NCBI GenBank assembly: GCA_002440825.1
Contig: DJVH01000086.1
Coordinates: 1 to 13,288 of the forward strand
Reading direction: 5' to 3'
DNA from: Bacteriovoracaceae bacterium UBA6261
GTDB lineage: Bacteria > Bdellovibrionota > Bacteriovoracia > Bacteriovoracales > Bacteriovoracaceae
Length of the DNA stretch: 13,288 bases
Part shown: positions 5,577 through 13,288 of the stretch, in pieces
Position numbering within the stretch: position 1 is the stretch's first letter
How the letters are laid out: the number at the start of each line of letters is the position of its first letter
Program-made: the position numbers and the translations under genes
The notes under the pieces: model-generated
What the model saw: only the letters and a program-made list of their open reading frames with translations
Databases searched by the model: none
Told to the model about the DNA's origin: nothing

Positions 5577-6726
5577 TGTTCCCGATACAGAAAAATTAAA
5601 AGCCGTTCAGGACGTGTGCGATCTTTCTGATCCTTATGTCGGGCTTGAAAAAGAGAATGAAAAATTTATCGAGGCGATGAAGGAAGTGACTTCGTGGCAT
5701 ATGCAGAAATGCGATTATTATAAAAAACTGGCAGCCTCGCAGGATTTCAAACCTTCATCAGTTAAAAACCTGAATGATCTGCTTTCCATTCCCCATTTGT
5801 GGGCGCATTTCTTTAAAGCTCATGAAGTTCTTTCAGTTCCTGAAAAAGATATTTTTTTGCATCTGACCTCTTCCGGAACAACCGGACAGAAATCGCAGAT
5901 CTTTTTCGATGAATGGACAATCCGTTCAGCTCAGCGAATGGTCGATTTAATTTTTGAAAAATATGGTTGGGTGACACCTGAGCAAAAATGCAATTACATA
6001 CTCTTCAGTTATGAAACCGAAAGCTCTTCAAAATTGGGAACGGCCTACACGGATAACTTTCTGTGCAAGTACGCTCCTGTGAATCAAGTCTTCACGGCTT
6101 TAAAACTAACTGGCGGGGGAGGGCATGAGTTCGATTGCTTCGGAACGATTGATGCTTTCATTGATTTTGCCAGACAAGGATTGCCAGTAAGACTGTTTGG
6201 TTTTCCTGCCTTCTTTTATTTTGCCTTGGAACGAATGAAAAAACTCGGTATAGCTCCTGTCAAAATGCATCCCGACTCTCTTGTCTTTTTAGGAGGGGGA
6301 TGGAAAGGGCATGCAGATAAGGCCATCGATAAAAATGATTTTTATGCTCTCGTTGAAGAGATGCTTGGAATTCCCAATGAACGTTTGCGTGATGGTTTTG
6401 GTTCGGTAGAACATTGTGTGCCGTACGTTGAATGTAAAAATCATGAATTTCATGTTCCGGTCTGGTCGCGCGTTTTTATCCGTGATGTAGAAACGTTAAG
6501 GCCGCTGGATTATGAGCAAAAAGGATTTTTACATTTCATTTCTCCCTACATTACTTCAATGCCGGCCCATTCCGTGATTATGGGCGATATGGCCTCGTTG
6601 CATTCGCCTGAATCGTGCGGCTGCGGACTCCCTACGCCGTATTTCAGAATTCATGGAAGAGCAGGAGTTTCTAAAAATAAAAGTTGCGCGCTTGCTGCAA
6701 GCGAGCTTTTAAAAGGAAAAAGCTGA
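5560..6726 (+). CDS. LuxE-type acyl-protein synthetase
   Basis: A 388-aa enzyme of the LuxE group of the adenylate-forming superfamily, close to the roughly 375 residues of luminous-bacterial LuxE. In that system LuxE activates a fatty acid with ATP, holds it on a C-terminal cysteine and hands it to LuxC. The AMP-binding loop is LTSSGTTGQKS (102-112). FLGGGWKGHADKAI (about 244-257) and DGFGSVEHCVPY are typical LuxE stretches. C376, twelve residues from the C-terminus in NKSCALAASELL, sits where the acyl-carrying cysteine of LuxE is found. GAGGT lies five bases before the ATG, inside the GNAT gene's 3' end. LuxC domains are usually encoded next to LuxE, as here. Substrate chain length cannot be read. 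The family assignment is strong; the gene is not called luxE because no luminescence genes are present. Confidence 0.88.
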   Translation: MVQKLSVPDTEKLKAVQDVCDLSDPYVGLEKENEKFIEAMKEVTSWHMQKCDYYKKLAASQDFKPSSVKNLNDLLSIPHLWAHFFKAHEVLSVPEKDIFLHLTSSGTTGQKSQIFFDEWTIRSAQRMVDLIFEKYGWVTPEQKCNYILFSYETESSSKLGTAYTDNFLCKYAPVNQVFTALKLTGGGGHEFDCFGTIDAFIDFARQGLPVRLFGFPAFFYFALERMKKLGIAPVKMHPDSLVFLGGGWKGHADKAIDKNDFYALVEEMLGIPNERLRDGFGSVEHCVPYVECKNHEFHVPVWSRVFIRDVETLRPLDYEQKGFLHFISPYITSMPAHSVIMGDMASLHSPESCGCGLPTPYFRIHGRAGVSKNKSCALAASELLKGKS

Positions 6727-9263
6727 TGAGTACAGTAGCAAATCTCTGGCAGGGAAAAATTGTCAGCGATGAAGAATTTAGAAAAGTTTTCACTGAAAAT
6801 ATCGGCAACAGTGAATTGTGGAGCCAGCGCCCGCTTCCTCATACACTGCTTTTTTCATTGATTGAAAAGGCAGGTTCCCTTTTAAAAGAGCGAGGGCCAT
6901 TTTATAAAGCGCTTGAAAACGATCTGCGCTCTCGCCCTGATGTGAGATCTTCAGAAGTCGAGCAATCAATGCAGGCGCTGGAGGATTTTCTTTCTGTTGA
7001 AAATCTTCGCAATAAATTAAAACGCGAATTGGGAAGCGATTTTCCCTTTGAATTAAAGCGGATCAATTTTAAAGAAAATCATTTTGAATCCTGGTATCCT
7101 TTAGGAGTTCTGGTTCATGTAACTCCAAACAATTCACCTCTGCTCGGCGTCTTAGGCGTTCTGGAAGGCTTGCTCGCTGGCAATGTCAATGTCCTCAAGC
7201 TGGCAAGAAAAGACAGCTCCTTTGCAGCTCTGTTTTATTCCGAACTTTGTAAACTGGATGAGACCGGTGTTTTTAAGAACTATATTGCTGTCGGAAAAGT
7301 TCCTTCTTCGGATAAAAAATATTTACAGAACTTTCTCTCCATCGCTGATGTGATTTCTGCATGGGGAAATGAAGAAAGTATAAGAGGTTTGCGTGAACTC
7401 GCCCCCGCACATGCCCGCATTGTTGAATGGGGACACAAAATTTCATTCGCCTATATTTCCAGGGCAACGATGAACGATCAGCAGATGCTGAAATCTCTCG
7501 CGTTTGAAATTTGCAACAACGAACAAATGGCGTGTTCAAGTCCGCAGTGTCTATTTATTGAAGATGCAGATTTTAAAACACTCAAATCTTTTTCTCAAAA
7601 ACTGGCCACCGCTCTGGAGAGTGTTTCTCCGACGATGGAACGCGTTTTGCCCAGCTTGCAGGAAATGGCAGAGCTGACTGTTACAAAAGAGCAGGTGCGG
7701 TTAAACGCTGTTTACGGCAAAAGTGATCTTATTGTTTCACCAAAGAATGAGTGGCGAATTTATATTGAAGACTCTGAAGGGCTGAGTGCTTCTCCCTTGT
7801 ACCGTACAATCTGGGTCAAGCCTCTTCCTAAAAAGAATATTGTCCGCAATCTTCGTCCGTTGAAAGTCTATCTGCAGACGGCCGGTCTTTCAGCCGGAAA
7901 AAATGAAATAGAAGAACTGACAAAAGAATTATTTGTGGCCGGTGTTCAGCGTGTGCGCGCTATTGGTGAAATGACTGATTCTTACTATGGTGAACCACAC
8001 GACGGAGTTTATGCGCTTGAGAGATACTGTCAGCGCATTTCTTACACTGATTCACCGTCATCAACTTTAATGAAAGGAAAAAATACTTTCGAAGAACCTC
8101 AACTTCACAGCGTTTCAAAAAAACAAAAAATTATGGAAAAAGCAGACTTTCAAAATCAGAAAGTCGATGAGCAATATTCAGATCTTTATTTCTACAGCGG
8201 AGGAAGCTCTGGTGAGCCAAAACTTTCTATCTTCACCTATGACGATTATCACCGCCAGATGGAGCTCGCTGCGGAAGGTCTCTATGCCGCAGGTCTTGAT
8301 CCCAAAAAAGACCGATGCATGAATCTTTTTTATGCCGGAAGTCTATATGGAGGCTTTGTCAGCTTTTTCACCATTCTTGAAAAAATGCGTGCCATCCATT
8401 TTCCAATGGGAGCTAGCACAGATTTCGATCTGGTTGGAAAAACCATTATTGATAATCATGTCGATACACTTCTGGGTATGCCTTCTTACTTTATCCAGTT
8501 GTTTTCAGCCAATGCTGAACGATTTAAAAATTACCGAGGCATAAAAAAAATCTTTTATGGTGGAGAGCATTTCAGCGAATCGCAAAGAAATTTTCTTTCG
8601 AATGAATTCGGTGTTGAACTCATCCGTTCGGCGAGCTACGGCTCTGTCGATGCCGGCCCTTTGGGGTATCAGTGCGAATACGCTTCGGGAGGTGTCCACC
8701 ATTTGCATGAGCGCCTTCATGAGCTGGAGGTGGTGGATCTGATCAATGATAAACCTGTGAAGGCGGGAGAGATCGGCAGATTTTTATTCACGTCCAAAGT
8801 CCGTCAGGGACAAAAAATTGAACGTTACGCCATCGGCGATGTTGGAAGAATTATAAAAGGTCGTTGTGAATGCGGAAGGACCGGAACCCGTTTTGAACTT
8901 CTTGGCCGCCATGGCGATGTATTCCGGATCGGCACCATTTTCTTGAGCTATCAGAAGTTTCAAAAAATTCTCATCGATGAATACGATTTCGATGGTTCGT
9001 TCCAGCTGCACCTTTATCCTGGAGAAGGCGATGGAAAAGAAAAAGTCTGCATGAAAGTTGAAAGTCACTTCAAGCAATATTTAACTCCGGAAGAAATTCG
9101 TCACAGACTGCTGGACAAATATAAAGATCTGGCGGAAGTCGTTTTAAAAGACCTCGTCCTGGATTTTGAACTTGAACTTTGCAAACGTGATGAGCTGACT
9201 TTCAGTTCGAGTACAGGAAAACTGAGAAGTGTTATTGATCATAGGTTGGTATGGAAACATTAA
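6726..9263 (+). CDS. LuxC-type acyl reductase fused to PaaK-like adenylate-forming domain
   Basis: An 845-aa two-domain protein. Residues 1 to about 440 are a LuxC-type NADPH-dependent acyl reductase of the aldehyde-dehydrogenase fold. HVTPNNSPLLG (131-141) is in the nucleotide region, and C270 in NNEQMACSSPQC is the acyl-accepting catalytic cysteine. GVQRVRAIGEM (406-416) is a conserved LuxC segment near the domain end. After a linker (about 441-480), residues 485-845 form a phenylacetate-CoA-ligase-like AMP-forming domain. Its landmarks are the P-loop SGGSSGEPK (491-499), YGSVDAG (638-644), YAIGDVG (701-707), a C714-E-C-G segment and STGKLR with K832 as the likely C-terminal catalytic lysine. 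LuxC proteins normally end after the first domain. The start is the ATG in TGATG, sharing one base with the LuxE stop codon, with AGGA eight bases upstream; an in-frame ATG at 6684 lies inside the LuxE cysteine region and is rejected. A fused activator and reductase suggests acid-to-aldehyde conversion within one protein. Confidence 0.88.
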   Translation: MSTVANLWQGKIVSDEEFRKVFTENIGNSELWSQRPLPHTLLFSLIEKAGSLLKERGPFYKALENDLRSRPDVRSSEVEQSMQALEDFLSVENLRNKLKRELGSDFPFELKRINFKENHFESWYPLGVLVHVTPNNSPLLGVLGVLEGLLAGNVNVLKLARKDSSFAALFYSELCKLDETGVFKNYIAVGKVPSSDKKYLQNFLSIADVISAWGNEESIRGLRELAPAHARIVEWGHKISFAYISRATMNDQQMLKSLAFEICNNEQMACSSPQCLFIEDADFKTLKSFSQKLATALESVSPTMERVLPSLQEMAELTVTKEQVRLNAVYGKSDLIVSPKNEWRIYIEDSEGLSASPLYRTIWVKPLPKKNIVRNLRPLKVYLQTAGLSAGKNEIEELTKELFVAGVQRVRAIGEMTDSYYGEPHDGVYALERYCQRISYTDSPSSTLMKGKNTFEEPQLHSVSKKQKIMEKADFQNQKVDEQYSDLYFYSGGSSGEPKLSIFTYDDYHRQMELAAEGLYAAGLDPKKDRCMNLFYAGSLYGGFVSFFTILEKMRAIHFPMGASTDFDLVGKTIIDNHVDTLLGMPSYFIQLFSANAERFKNYRGIKKIFYGGEHFSESQRNFLSNEFGVELIRSASYGSVDAGPLGYQCEYASGGVHHLHERLHELEVVDLINDKPVKAGEIGRFLFTSKVRQGQKIERYAIGDVGRIIKGRCECGRTGTRFELLGRHGDVFRIGTIFLSYQKFQKILIDEYDFDGSFQLHLYPGEGDGKEKVCMKVESHFKQYLTPEEIRHRLLDKYKDLAEVVLKDLVLDFELELCKRDELTFSSSTGKLRSVIDHRLVWKH

Positions 9264-10516
9264 AGTGGACTTTAAAAGAAATTGTAGAAAACGCAAAAGC
9301 TCATTCACCTTTTTATCGTGAGCTTTATAAAAATGTGACTTTTTCAAAACTGTCTGATTTGCCGGTGACTGATCAATCGGCATTCTGGAAATCGATAGTC
9401 GTGACAAAAGAAAATCCTGATGGAATCGTTTTTAAAAGCGGTGGCAGTACAGGAGCTCCAAAATTTTCTTATTTCACATCGCTTGAATGGCAGAGTTTCA
9501 CAAAAGCTTTTGGCTGGGGAATGGCGCAGGGGATTCTGGACCATGGCGATCGCGTCGCTAATCTTTTTTACGTTGGTGATCTGTATGCCTCTTTTCTTTT
9601 TATCAAAGATTCTTTGCAATGGATTCCGGTTGAAGAAAAACGAATTACCCATTTCCCGATTGCAGGGGCCACTGATCCAAAGCAGATTTTAAAAACACTT
9701 GAAGAATTCAACATCAATGTCATTGCCGGAGTTCCGTCAGCGATCCTGACTCTTCTTGAATATTATCAAAAAGAAAAAATTCATTACCCGAATGTGAAGC
9801 TTGAAAAACTCCTTTTTGGAGGCGAAGCCCTGTATCCGGATCAGTATCAGGCTTTTAAAGATATTTTTCCCCAAATTCAAATCTCATCTATCGGCTATGC
9901 AAGTGTGGATGCAGGACTTCTCGGTTATTCAGACAGAACATGCGGTGATGGCGAACATCGCGTTTTCGAAGGAGCCAATATTATCGAAATTGTCGATCCG
10001 GACACAAATGAAGTTATCACTGAAATGAATAAAGTGGGTAAGGTTCTTATTACAAACCTCACCCGAAAACTGATGCCGATAATACGATATCCTGCCGGCG
10101 ATCTCGCAATGTGGCTGGAAACTCCGGAGACTCCTTACCGCAAATTCAAATTGCAGGGGAGATCGGATGAAGCTGCACGGCTTGGCACACTTTCAGTCTA
10201 TTTTGAAGACACCAGAACGATGGCGATGAATACGCTGAAGGAGATCACTGGTCTTCAATTTCAAATGATCCTGAATCACTTTGATCATAAAGATGAGCTG
10301 ACATTGAGAGTTGCGGGGCATGCTCTAAGGCCCTCCAAAGAAGTTCATGAGAGATTGGTGGAAGCTTTTAAGAAAGAGAAATCCGGTTATGAAGATATAC
10401 TGAAAAAAAATCTCATTCATCCTCTAAAAATTGAAATCGTCGAGATGGACAAAATGGAAGGAAATACACGCACGGGAAAATTAAAAAGAGTCATCGACAA
10501 CAGGAAACTAAAATGA
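9251..10516 (+). CDS. Stand-alone PaaK-like adenylate-forming enzyme
   Basis: A 421-aa enzyme expected to activate a carboxylic acid as an acyl-AMP and pass it to CoA, a cysteine or another acceptor. The P-loop is SGGSTGAPK (63-71), followed by LLFGGEALYPDQ (187-198), GYASVDAG (215-222), RYPAGD (279-284) and RTGKLKRVID with K410 as the likely C-terminal catalytic lysine. It is a clear paralogue of the second domain of the preceding fusion protein. NLFYxGxLY, HFPxxxxTD, YxSVDAGxLGY and TGKLxxVIDxR are shared in the same order, pointing to tandem duplication. It lacks the CxCG segment of its partner and has a longer helical N-terminus (WTLKEIVENAKAHSPFYREL, 6-25). It overlaps the fusion gene by 13 bases and the prepilin gene by four. 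The substrate is unknown. Confidence 0.85.
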   Translation: METLKWTLKEIVENAKAHSPFYRELYKNVTFSKLSDLPVTDQSAFWKSIVVTKENPDGIVFKSGGSTGAPKFSYFTSLEWQSFTKAFGWGMAQGILDHGDRVANLFYVGDLYASFLFIKDSLQWIPVEEKRITHFPIAGATDPKQILKTLEEFNINVIAGVPSAILTLLEYYQKEKIHYPNVKLEKLLFGGEALYPDQYQAFKDIFPQIQISSIGYASVDAGLLGYSDRTCGDGEHRVFEGANIIEIVDPDTNEVITEMNKVGKVLITNLTRKLMPIIRYPAGDLAMWLETPETPYRKFKLQGRSDEAARLGTLSVYFEDTRTMAMNTLKEITGLQFQMILNHFDHKDELTLRVAGHALRPSKEVHERLVEAFKKEKSGYEDILKKNLIHPLKIEIVEMDKMEGNTRTGKLKRVIDNRKLK

Positions 10517-11463
10517 AAAACAATAAAGGCTTCTCACTCGTTGAAATCTTGATTGCTATCGGTCTTCTATGCGGACTCTCTGTATGGATGATGCATTTAT
10601 TTAAACAGCAATCGAGAAATGAAAAAACAACGGCCGCGAATCTTGATATTGATGCTATTGGAAACGAAATCCGCAATATTCTGGGCGATGGTCTTTCCTG
10701 TGAAAAAACTTTCAAAGGAATGCCGGTCACTAAACCCGCGGCTGCAACGGATATTTATAAAGTTCTTTCAGACAATACGGCTCAAAAAAGATTCAGCGTA
10801 GGGGAAAAGAAAAATGGAAATACCGGCGTGGCCATTAGCTCACTTGATTTGAAAACAGACGAAACCTATTATGTGCCTGCAGGCAAAACAGTCGGCGAGA
10901 CAGTCTTAACAATTGTCTGGGACAGGGGAAAGCAAATTCAGGGCACCCAGATGAAGTCCTTTCGCATTCCTCTTTCTGTCGTTCTGGATGCTTCAGGTAA
11001 TATCTCGAGCTGTCACGCACTGGCCTCCACAACAAACTTAGCGTCTATTTGTAATTCAATCGGCAGGGCCGTTGATGACGCCAATAAAAAATGCAGCCCT
11101 CCCACTATTTACGTGAAAGGGGACATTCCGGTTTATACAAAACAATACATGCATTGCCAGGGAGGAACTGGAGGCGGCGAACGGACTCTGACGACCTGGA
11201 CTTCTCCCGCTTCAGGTTCAGTTCGTCTCACGTGGACAGGAGCTGCCACTGACAACAGTGTGACGTGGAAAGTTTATAAAAACTCTGAGATTGTCGCGAC
11301 TTCAACGGGCTCAGGATTAAGCACAGACAGTGATTCAAGAGATATCGATATTCAAAAAGGAGACGTGATCAAACATACGGCCGTTTTAAGCGGAGGTGTA
11401 GATGATGATTGTGTCGGCGAAGGATCTTTTACTGTCGGAGTGGATTTACTTAATATGATTTAA
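10513..11463 (+). CDS. Type IV-like prepilin (pseudopilin) with large C-terminal domain
   Basis: A 316-aa exported protein whose N-terminus KNNKGFSLVEILIAIGLL is a class III prepilin leader. Cleavage by prepilin peptidase is expected between G6 and F7, with E11 as the conserved Glu5 of the mature protein, followed by the hydrophobic assembly helix to about residue 29. The rest is secreted. Residues about 205-312 are rich in T, S, G and D with alternating strand patterns (GSVRLTWTGAATDNSVTWKVYKN), resembling a beta-sandwich or adhesin-like domain. Several cysteines (near 62, 166, 179, 193, 218 and 300) may form disulfides. It is larger than a minor pilin of about 150 residues. Its ATG shares four bases with the stop codon of the adenylating enzyme, and AGGA lies seven bases upstream, so it is coupled to the lux-like genes despite the different compartment. 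It could be a pilus, secretion pseudopilin or surface-adhesin subunit. Confidence 0.82.
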   Translation: MKNNKGFSLVEILIAIGLLCGLSVWMMHLFKQQSRNEKTTAANLDIDAIGNEIRNILGDGLSCEKTFKGMPVTKPAAATDIYKVLSDNTAQKRFSVGEKKNGNTGVAISSLDLKTDETYYVPAGKTVGETVLTIVWDRGKQIQGTQMKSFRIPLSVVLDASGNISSCHALASTTNLASICNSIGRAVDDANKKCSPPTIYVKGDIPVYTKQYMHCQGGTGGGERTLTTWTSPASGSVRLTWTGAATDNSVTWKVYKNSEIVATSTGSGLSTDSDSRDIDIQKGDVIKHTAVLSGGVDDDCVGEGSFTVGVDLLNMI

Positions 11464-11470
11464 AAAGAAA

Positions 11471-11489
11471 AGGCGCTGAATCAGCGCCT
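11471..11489. terminator. Bidirectional terminator between operon and metG
   Basis: Arms AGGCGCT (11471-11477) and AGCGCCT (11483-11489) close a 5-base loop; the pairing can extend further inward. On the minus strand the stem is followed by TTTTCTTTTT, a good U-tract for ending metG. On the plus strand the tail is GTTTCATAATG and then seven Ts, weaker but adequate to end the six-gene operon. Confidence 0.8.
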
Positions 11490-11517
11490 GTTTCATAATG
11501 TTTTTTTATTCTTCTTT

Positions 11518-13288
11518 TTATTCCTCTGGCTGCGATCCTTCAACCGCTTTAAAATAGCTTTGCTTCTCTCCCAGCTTGTGTCCGCCCGGGATTGGTTTTC
11601 CCAATTCATCAATAGAGAAAACACTTTCAGGAAGATTCAATGACTGACGAACTTTTTCCATCGTTGCAGGAACAAAGGGATGAAGCATGATCATGAGATT
11701 TTTCAGAATGTAAAAGCATGTATAAAGTGCGTCTGCGCGTTCTGTTTCATCGTGACGATCATCATGTGGTTTATGCTGAACAAAGAGACTGTTAATTAAA
11801 CGAGCGTAGTTTTCAATTTGTCCAAGCAACGTAATGTGATCAGCTTTTTCCATATTCTTCACGTACATTTGAACAAGTTTCATTGTCTCTTTTTCAGCCT
11901 TCTCAAGAAGTTTACCATTGGGAACAACTCCACCAAACTTTGAATGTGCGGCAGAAATTGGTTTTTCAATGGCAGCGTTCATAGGGCCCGCAAGAAATTT
12001 ATTTCTTTCATTGAATGTTTCGAAATCAAAATTCGATTGTTTCTCTGCAAGACTTAATGTTGAAAGGAAGTAACGGATTTGATCCGGATCGTAGCCCATT
12101 TCTTCAGTCAGCTGATCCCCGCTGTAAAAATTTCCGCGAGACTTGCTCATTTTCTCTCCATTAACCATCAAATGGAAAACAGAGTAGACATCAGTCATTG
12201 TGTAATCTGCAGTGTCGTTTCCGCGCACACCGATCCACATCGCTCCCTGCATGAGAACGTAAAAGTAAACATTATCCTGACCAAGGAACTGGAAAATTCT
12301 CGCTTCAGGATCTTTCCAGAAGCGTTCCCATTCTTTTGGATCGCGGCCTTGCTTAGCTAAAGCAACGCGGGAAAATGAAATCGGAGCAATCAGAGAGTCC
12401 GGCCACACGTAAAGTGTTTTGCCTTTCATGTCGGGATCAATTTCTGAAGGGACTGGAATTCCCCAGGTCACATCGCGGGTGATGGATCTATGCGCCCACC
12501 CATCAAGAGGCTCGCATTTTATGCCTTTTTCATTCAGCGCTTTCAAGCCCGTATTGTAGTCAGCAATATTTTCAAACTGAACGACAACTTTTTTTCCGGG
12601 AGCGTAGCGCGATTTATGCTTGGGAAGTGTTGTGCGCATTTCTTTAAAAGCAGGCTCATTTGTATTGTCGAACTGAAGCGCAGGTTGAACTGTTTCAAAT
12701 ACTTCATTGAAAACACCTTTTCGCCATTTATTTTGTTTTGTCTTGATCCACTCTGTGAGCTGATCAGAAACTTTCCACATATCCAGCCAGAGGTGAGCCG
12801 TGTCTTTTAGTACAGGAGTCGCATCAGACAAAGAGGATTTAGGATTGATCAGTTCTGAAGGATCGTATTGAGCCCCACAAACTTCGCATGAATCACTGTA
12901 AGCTGTTTCGTTCGTGCAATTTGGATTAGGACATTTTCCCGTAACATTTCTGTCTTGAAGGAAGCGGTCTATTTTCGGATCGTACCATTGCTTGGTAATT
13001 TTTTTCTCAAGCATTTTGTTGTTCCACAGACGTTTCATGAAATCCTGACAAACTTCTTTGTGGACAGGATAACAATCCGGTTGTGAAGTACCGGAAAAAA
13101 TATCGTAAGAAATTCCATAACGGGTTGTCGTCTCAACTTGCTTGTCATGAATCTGATCGATAAATTCTCTGACCGGCATGCCGGCCTTAAAAGCCGCTAC
13201 TTCAGAAGTCGATCCGTGATCGTCATTCCCGCTGACAAAAAGAACATTCTGTTTGCCGATCAACATGCGCATATAACGGGCCATGATG
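11518..13288 (-). CDS. metG: Methionyl-tRNA synthetase, 5' end cut by window
   Basis: A cytoplasmic enzyme that charges tRNA(Met) with methionine. At least 589 residues are visible. The first ATG seen (13284) is internal: MARYMRML is the helix that follows the HIGH motif, which lies beyond the window edge, and the reading frame stays open. Residues below count from that ATG. The zinc knuckle is C118, C123, C133 and C136, ITRDVTWGIPVP is at 268-279, and KMSKS is at 378-382. It resembles the long zinc-containing MetG1 type, but no C-terminal Trbp111-like tRNA-binding domain follows. Oddities are an insertion of about 55 residues (about 205-259) just before ITRD, a Cx4C first knuckle instead of Cx2C, GQD (335-337) where most have GKD, and YVWPD (292-296) where most have YVWLD or YVWFD. 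The gene is convergent with the operon and ends at the shared terminator. Confidence 0.93.
   Translation of the reverse strand, partial: IMARYMRMLIGKQNVLFVSGNDDHGSTSEVAAFKAGMPVREFIDQIHDKQVETTTRYGISYDIFSGTSQPDCYPVHKEVCQDFMKRLWNNKMLEKKITKQWYDPKIDRFLQDRNVTGKCPNPNCTNETAYSDSCEVCGAQYDPSELINPKSSLSDATPVLKDTAHLWLDMWKVSDQLTEWIKTKQNKWRKGVFNEVFETVQPALQFDNTNEPAFKEMRTTLPKHKSRYAPGKKVVVQFENIADYNTGLKALNEKGIKCEPLDGWAHRSITRDVTWGIPVPSEIDPDMKGKTLYVWPDSLIAPISFSRVALAKQGRDPKEWERFWKDPEARIFQFLGQDNVYFYVLMQGAMWIGVRGNDTADYTMTDVYSVFHLMVNGEKMSKSRGNFYSGDQLTEEMGYDPDQIRYFLSTLSLAEKQSNFDFETFNERNKFLAGPMNAAIEKPISAAHSKFGGVVPNGKLLEKAEKETMKLVQMYVKNMEKADHITLLGQIENYARLINSLFVQHKPHDDRHDETERADALYTCFYILKNLMIMLHPFVPATMEKVRQSLNLPESVFSIDELGKPIPGGHKLGEKQSYFKAVEGSQPEE

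Noticed and set aside
6684..6725. An in-frame upstream ATG that would add 14 residues to the LuxC fusion protein.
   Set aside because: It overlaps the codons around the LuxE acyl cysteine and has no Shine-Dalgarno at proper distance. The TGATG start at 6726 has AGGA and fits LuxC N-termini.
3196..10516. A true bioluminescence (lux) operon.
   Set aside because: No gene in the window resembles the LuxA or LuxB luciferase subunits or LuxD, and the extra adenylase, GNAT and MFS genes are not standard lux members.
13282..13284. The ATG at 13284 as the true metG start.
   Set aside because: MARYMRML follows the HIGH motif in methionyl-tRNA synthetases and the frame stays open to the window edge, so the real start lies outside.

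Overview
The window looks like ordinary chromosomal DNA from a Gram-negative bacterium, with genes on both strands and moderate AT-richness. Type IV-like prepilin genes, a secreted polysaccharide deacetylase, short atypical receiver proteins and frequent overlapping starts would suit the predatory Bdellovibrionota (Bacteriovorax-like). That placement is an inference from gene style and was not tested. I see no transposase, integrase, tRNA, rRNA, CRISPR array or phage gene.

Left part (1-3133): a bidirectional terminator is followed by a minus-strand exported polysaccharide deacetylase. A plus-strand family-16-like methyltransferase diverges from it. The 193-bp gap that follows (1645-1837) holds a sigma-54-like promoter, a long hairpin and a strong terminator, which together look like a roughly 107-nt small RNA gene. 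Next is a minus-strand pair joined by an ATGA overlap: a 95-aa protein of unknown function with a C-terminal CxxC, then a compact M24 metallopeptidase-fold protein. Diverging from this pair across only 28 bp is a 110-aa atypical receiver protein. Its promoter appears to place the transcription start on the ATG (leaderless).

Central part (3196-11463): six plus-strand genes overlap one another by 16, 17, 1, 13 and 4 bp and end at one terminator. They form a single tightly coupled operon. The order is MFS exporter, a two-part GNAT-type protein, LuxE-type acyl-protein synthetase, a LuxC-type acyl reductase fused to a PaaK-like adenylate-forming domain, a second stand-alone PaaK-like enzyme, and a type IV-like prepilin. 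The luminescence genes luxA and luxB, and the thioesterase luxD, are absent. The fatty-acid-reductase chemistry of the lux system therefore seems to serve another purpose. The likely logic is that carboxylic acids are activated as AMP esters (three adenylating modules), one acyl group is reduced to an aldehyde at the LuxC cysteine, the GNAT-type protein transfers an acyl group, and the MFS protein exports a product. The final product is unknown. This operon is the best candidate for an undescribed system.

Right part (11464-13288): a bidirectional terminator separates the operon from a convergent minus-strand metG (methionyl-tRNA synthetase), whose 5' end is cut off by the window. It carries an unusual insertion of about 55 residues just before the ITRD/WGIPVP segment.
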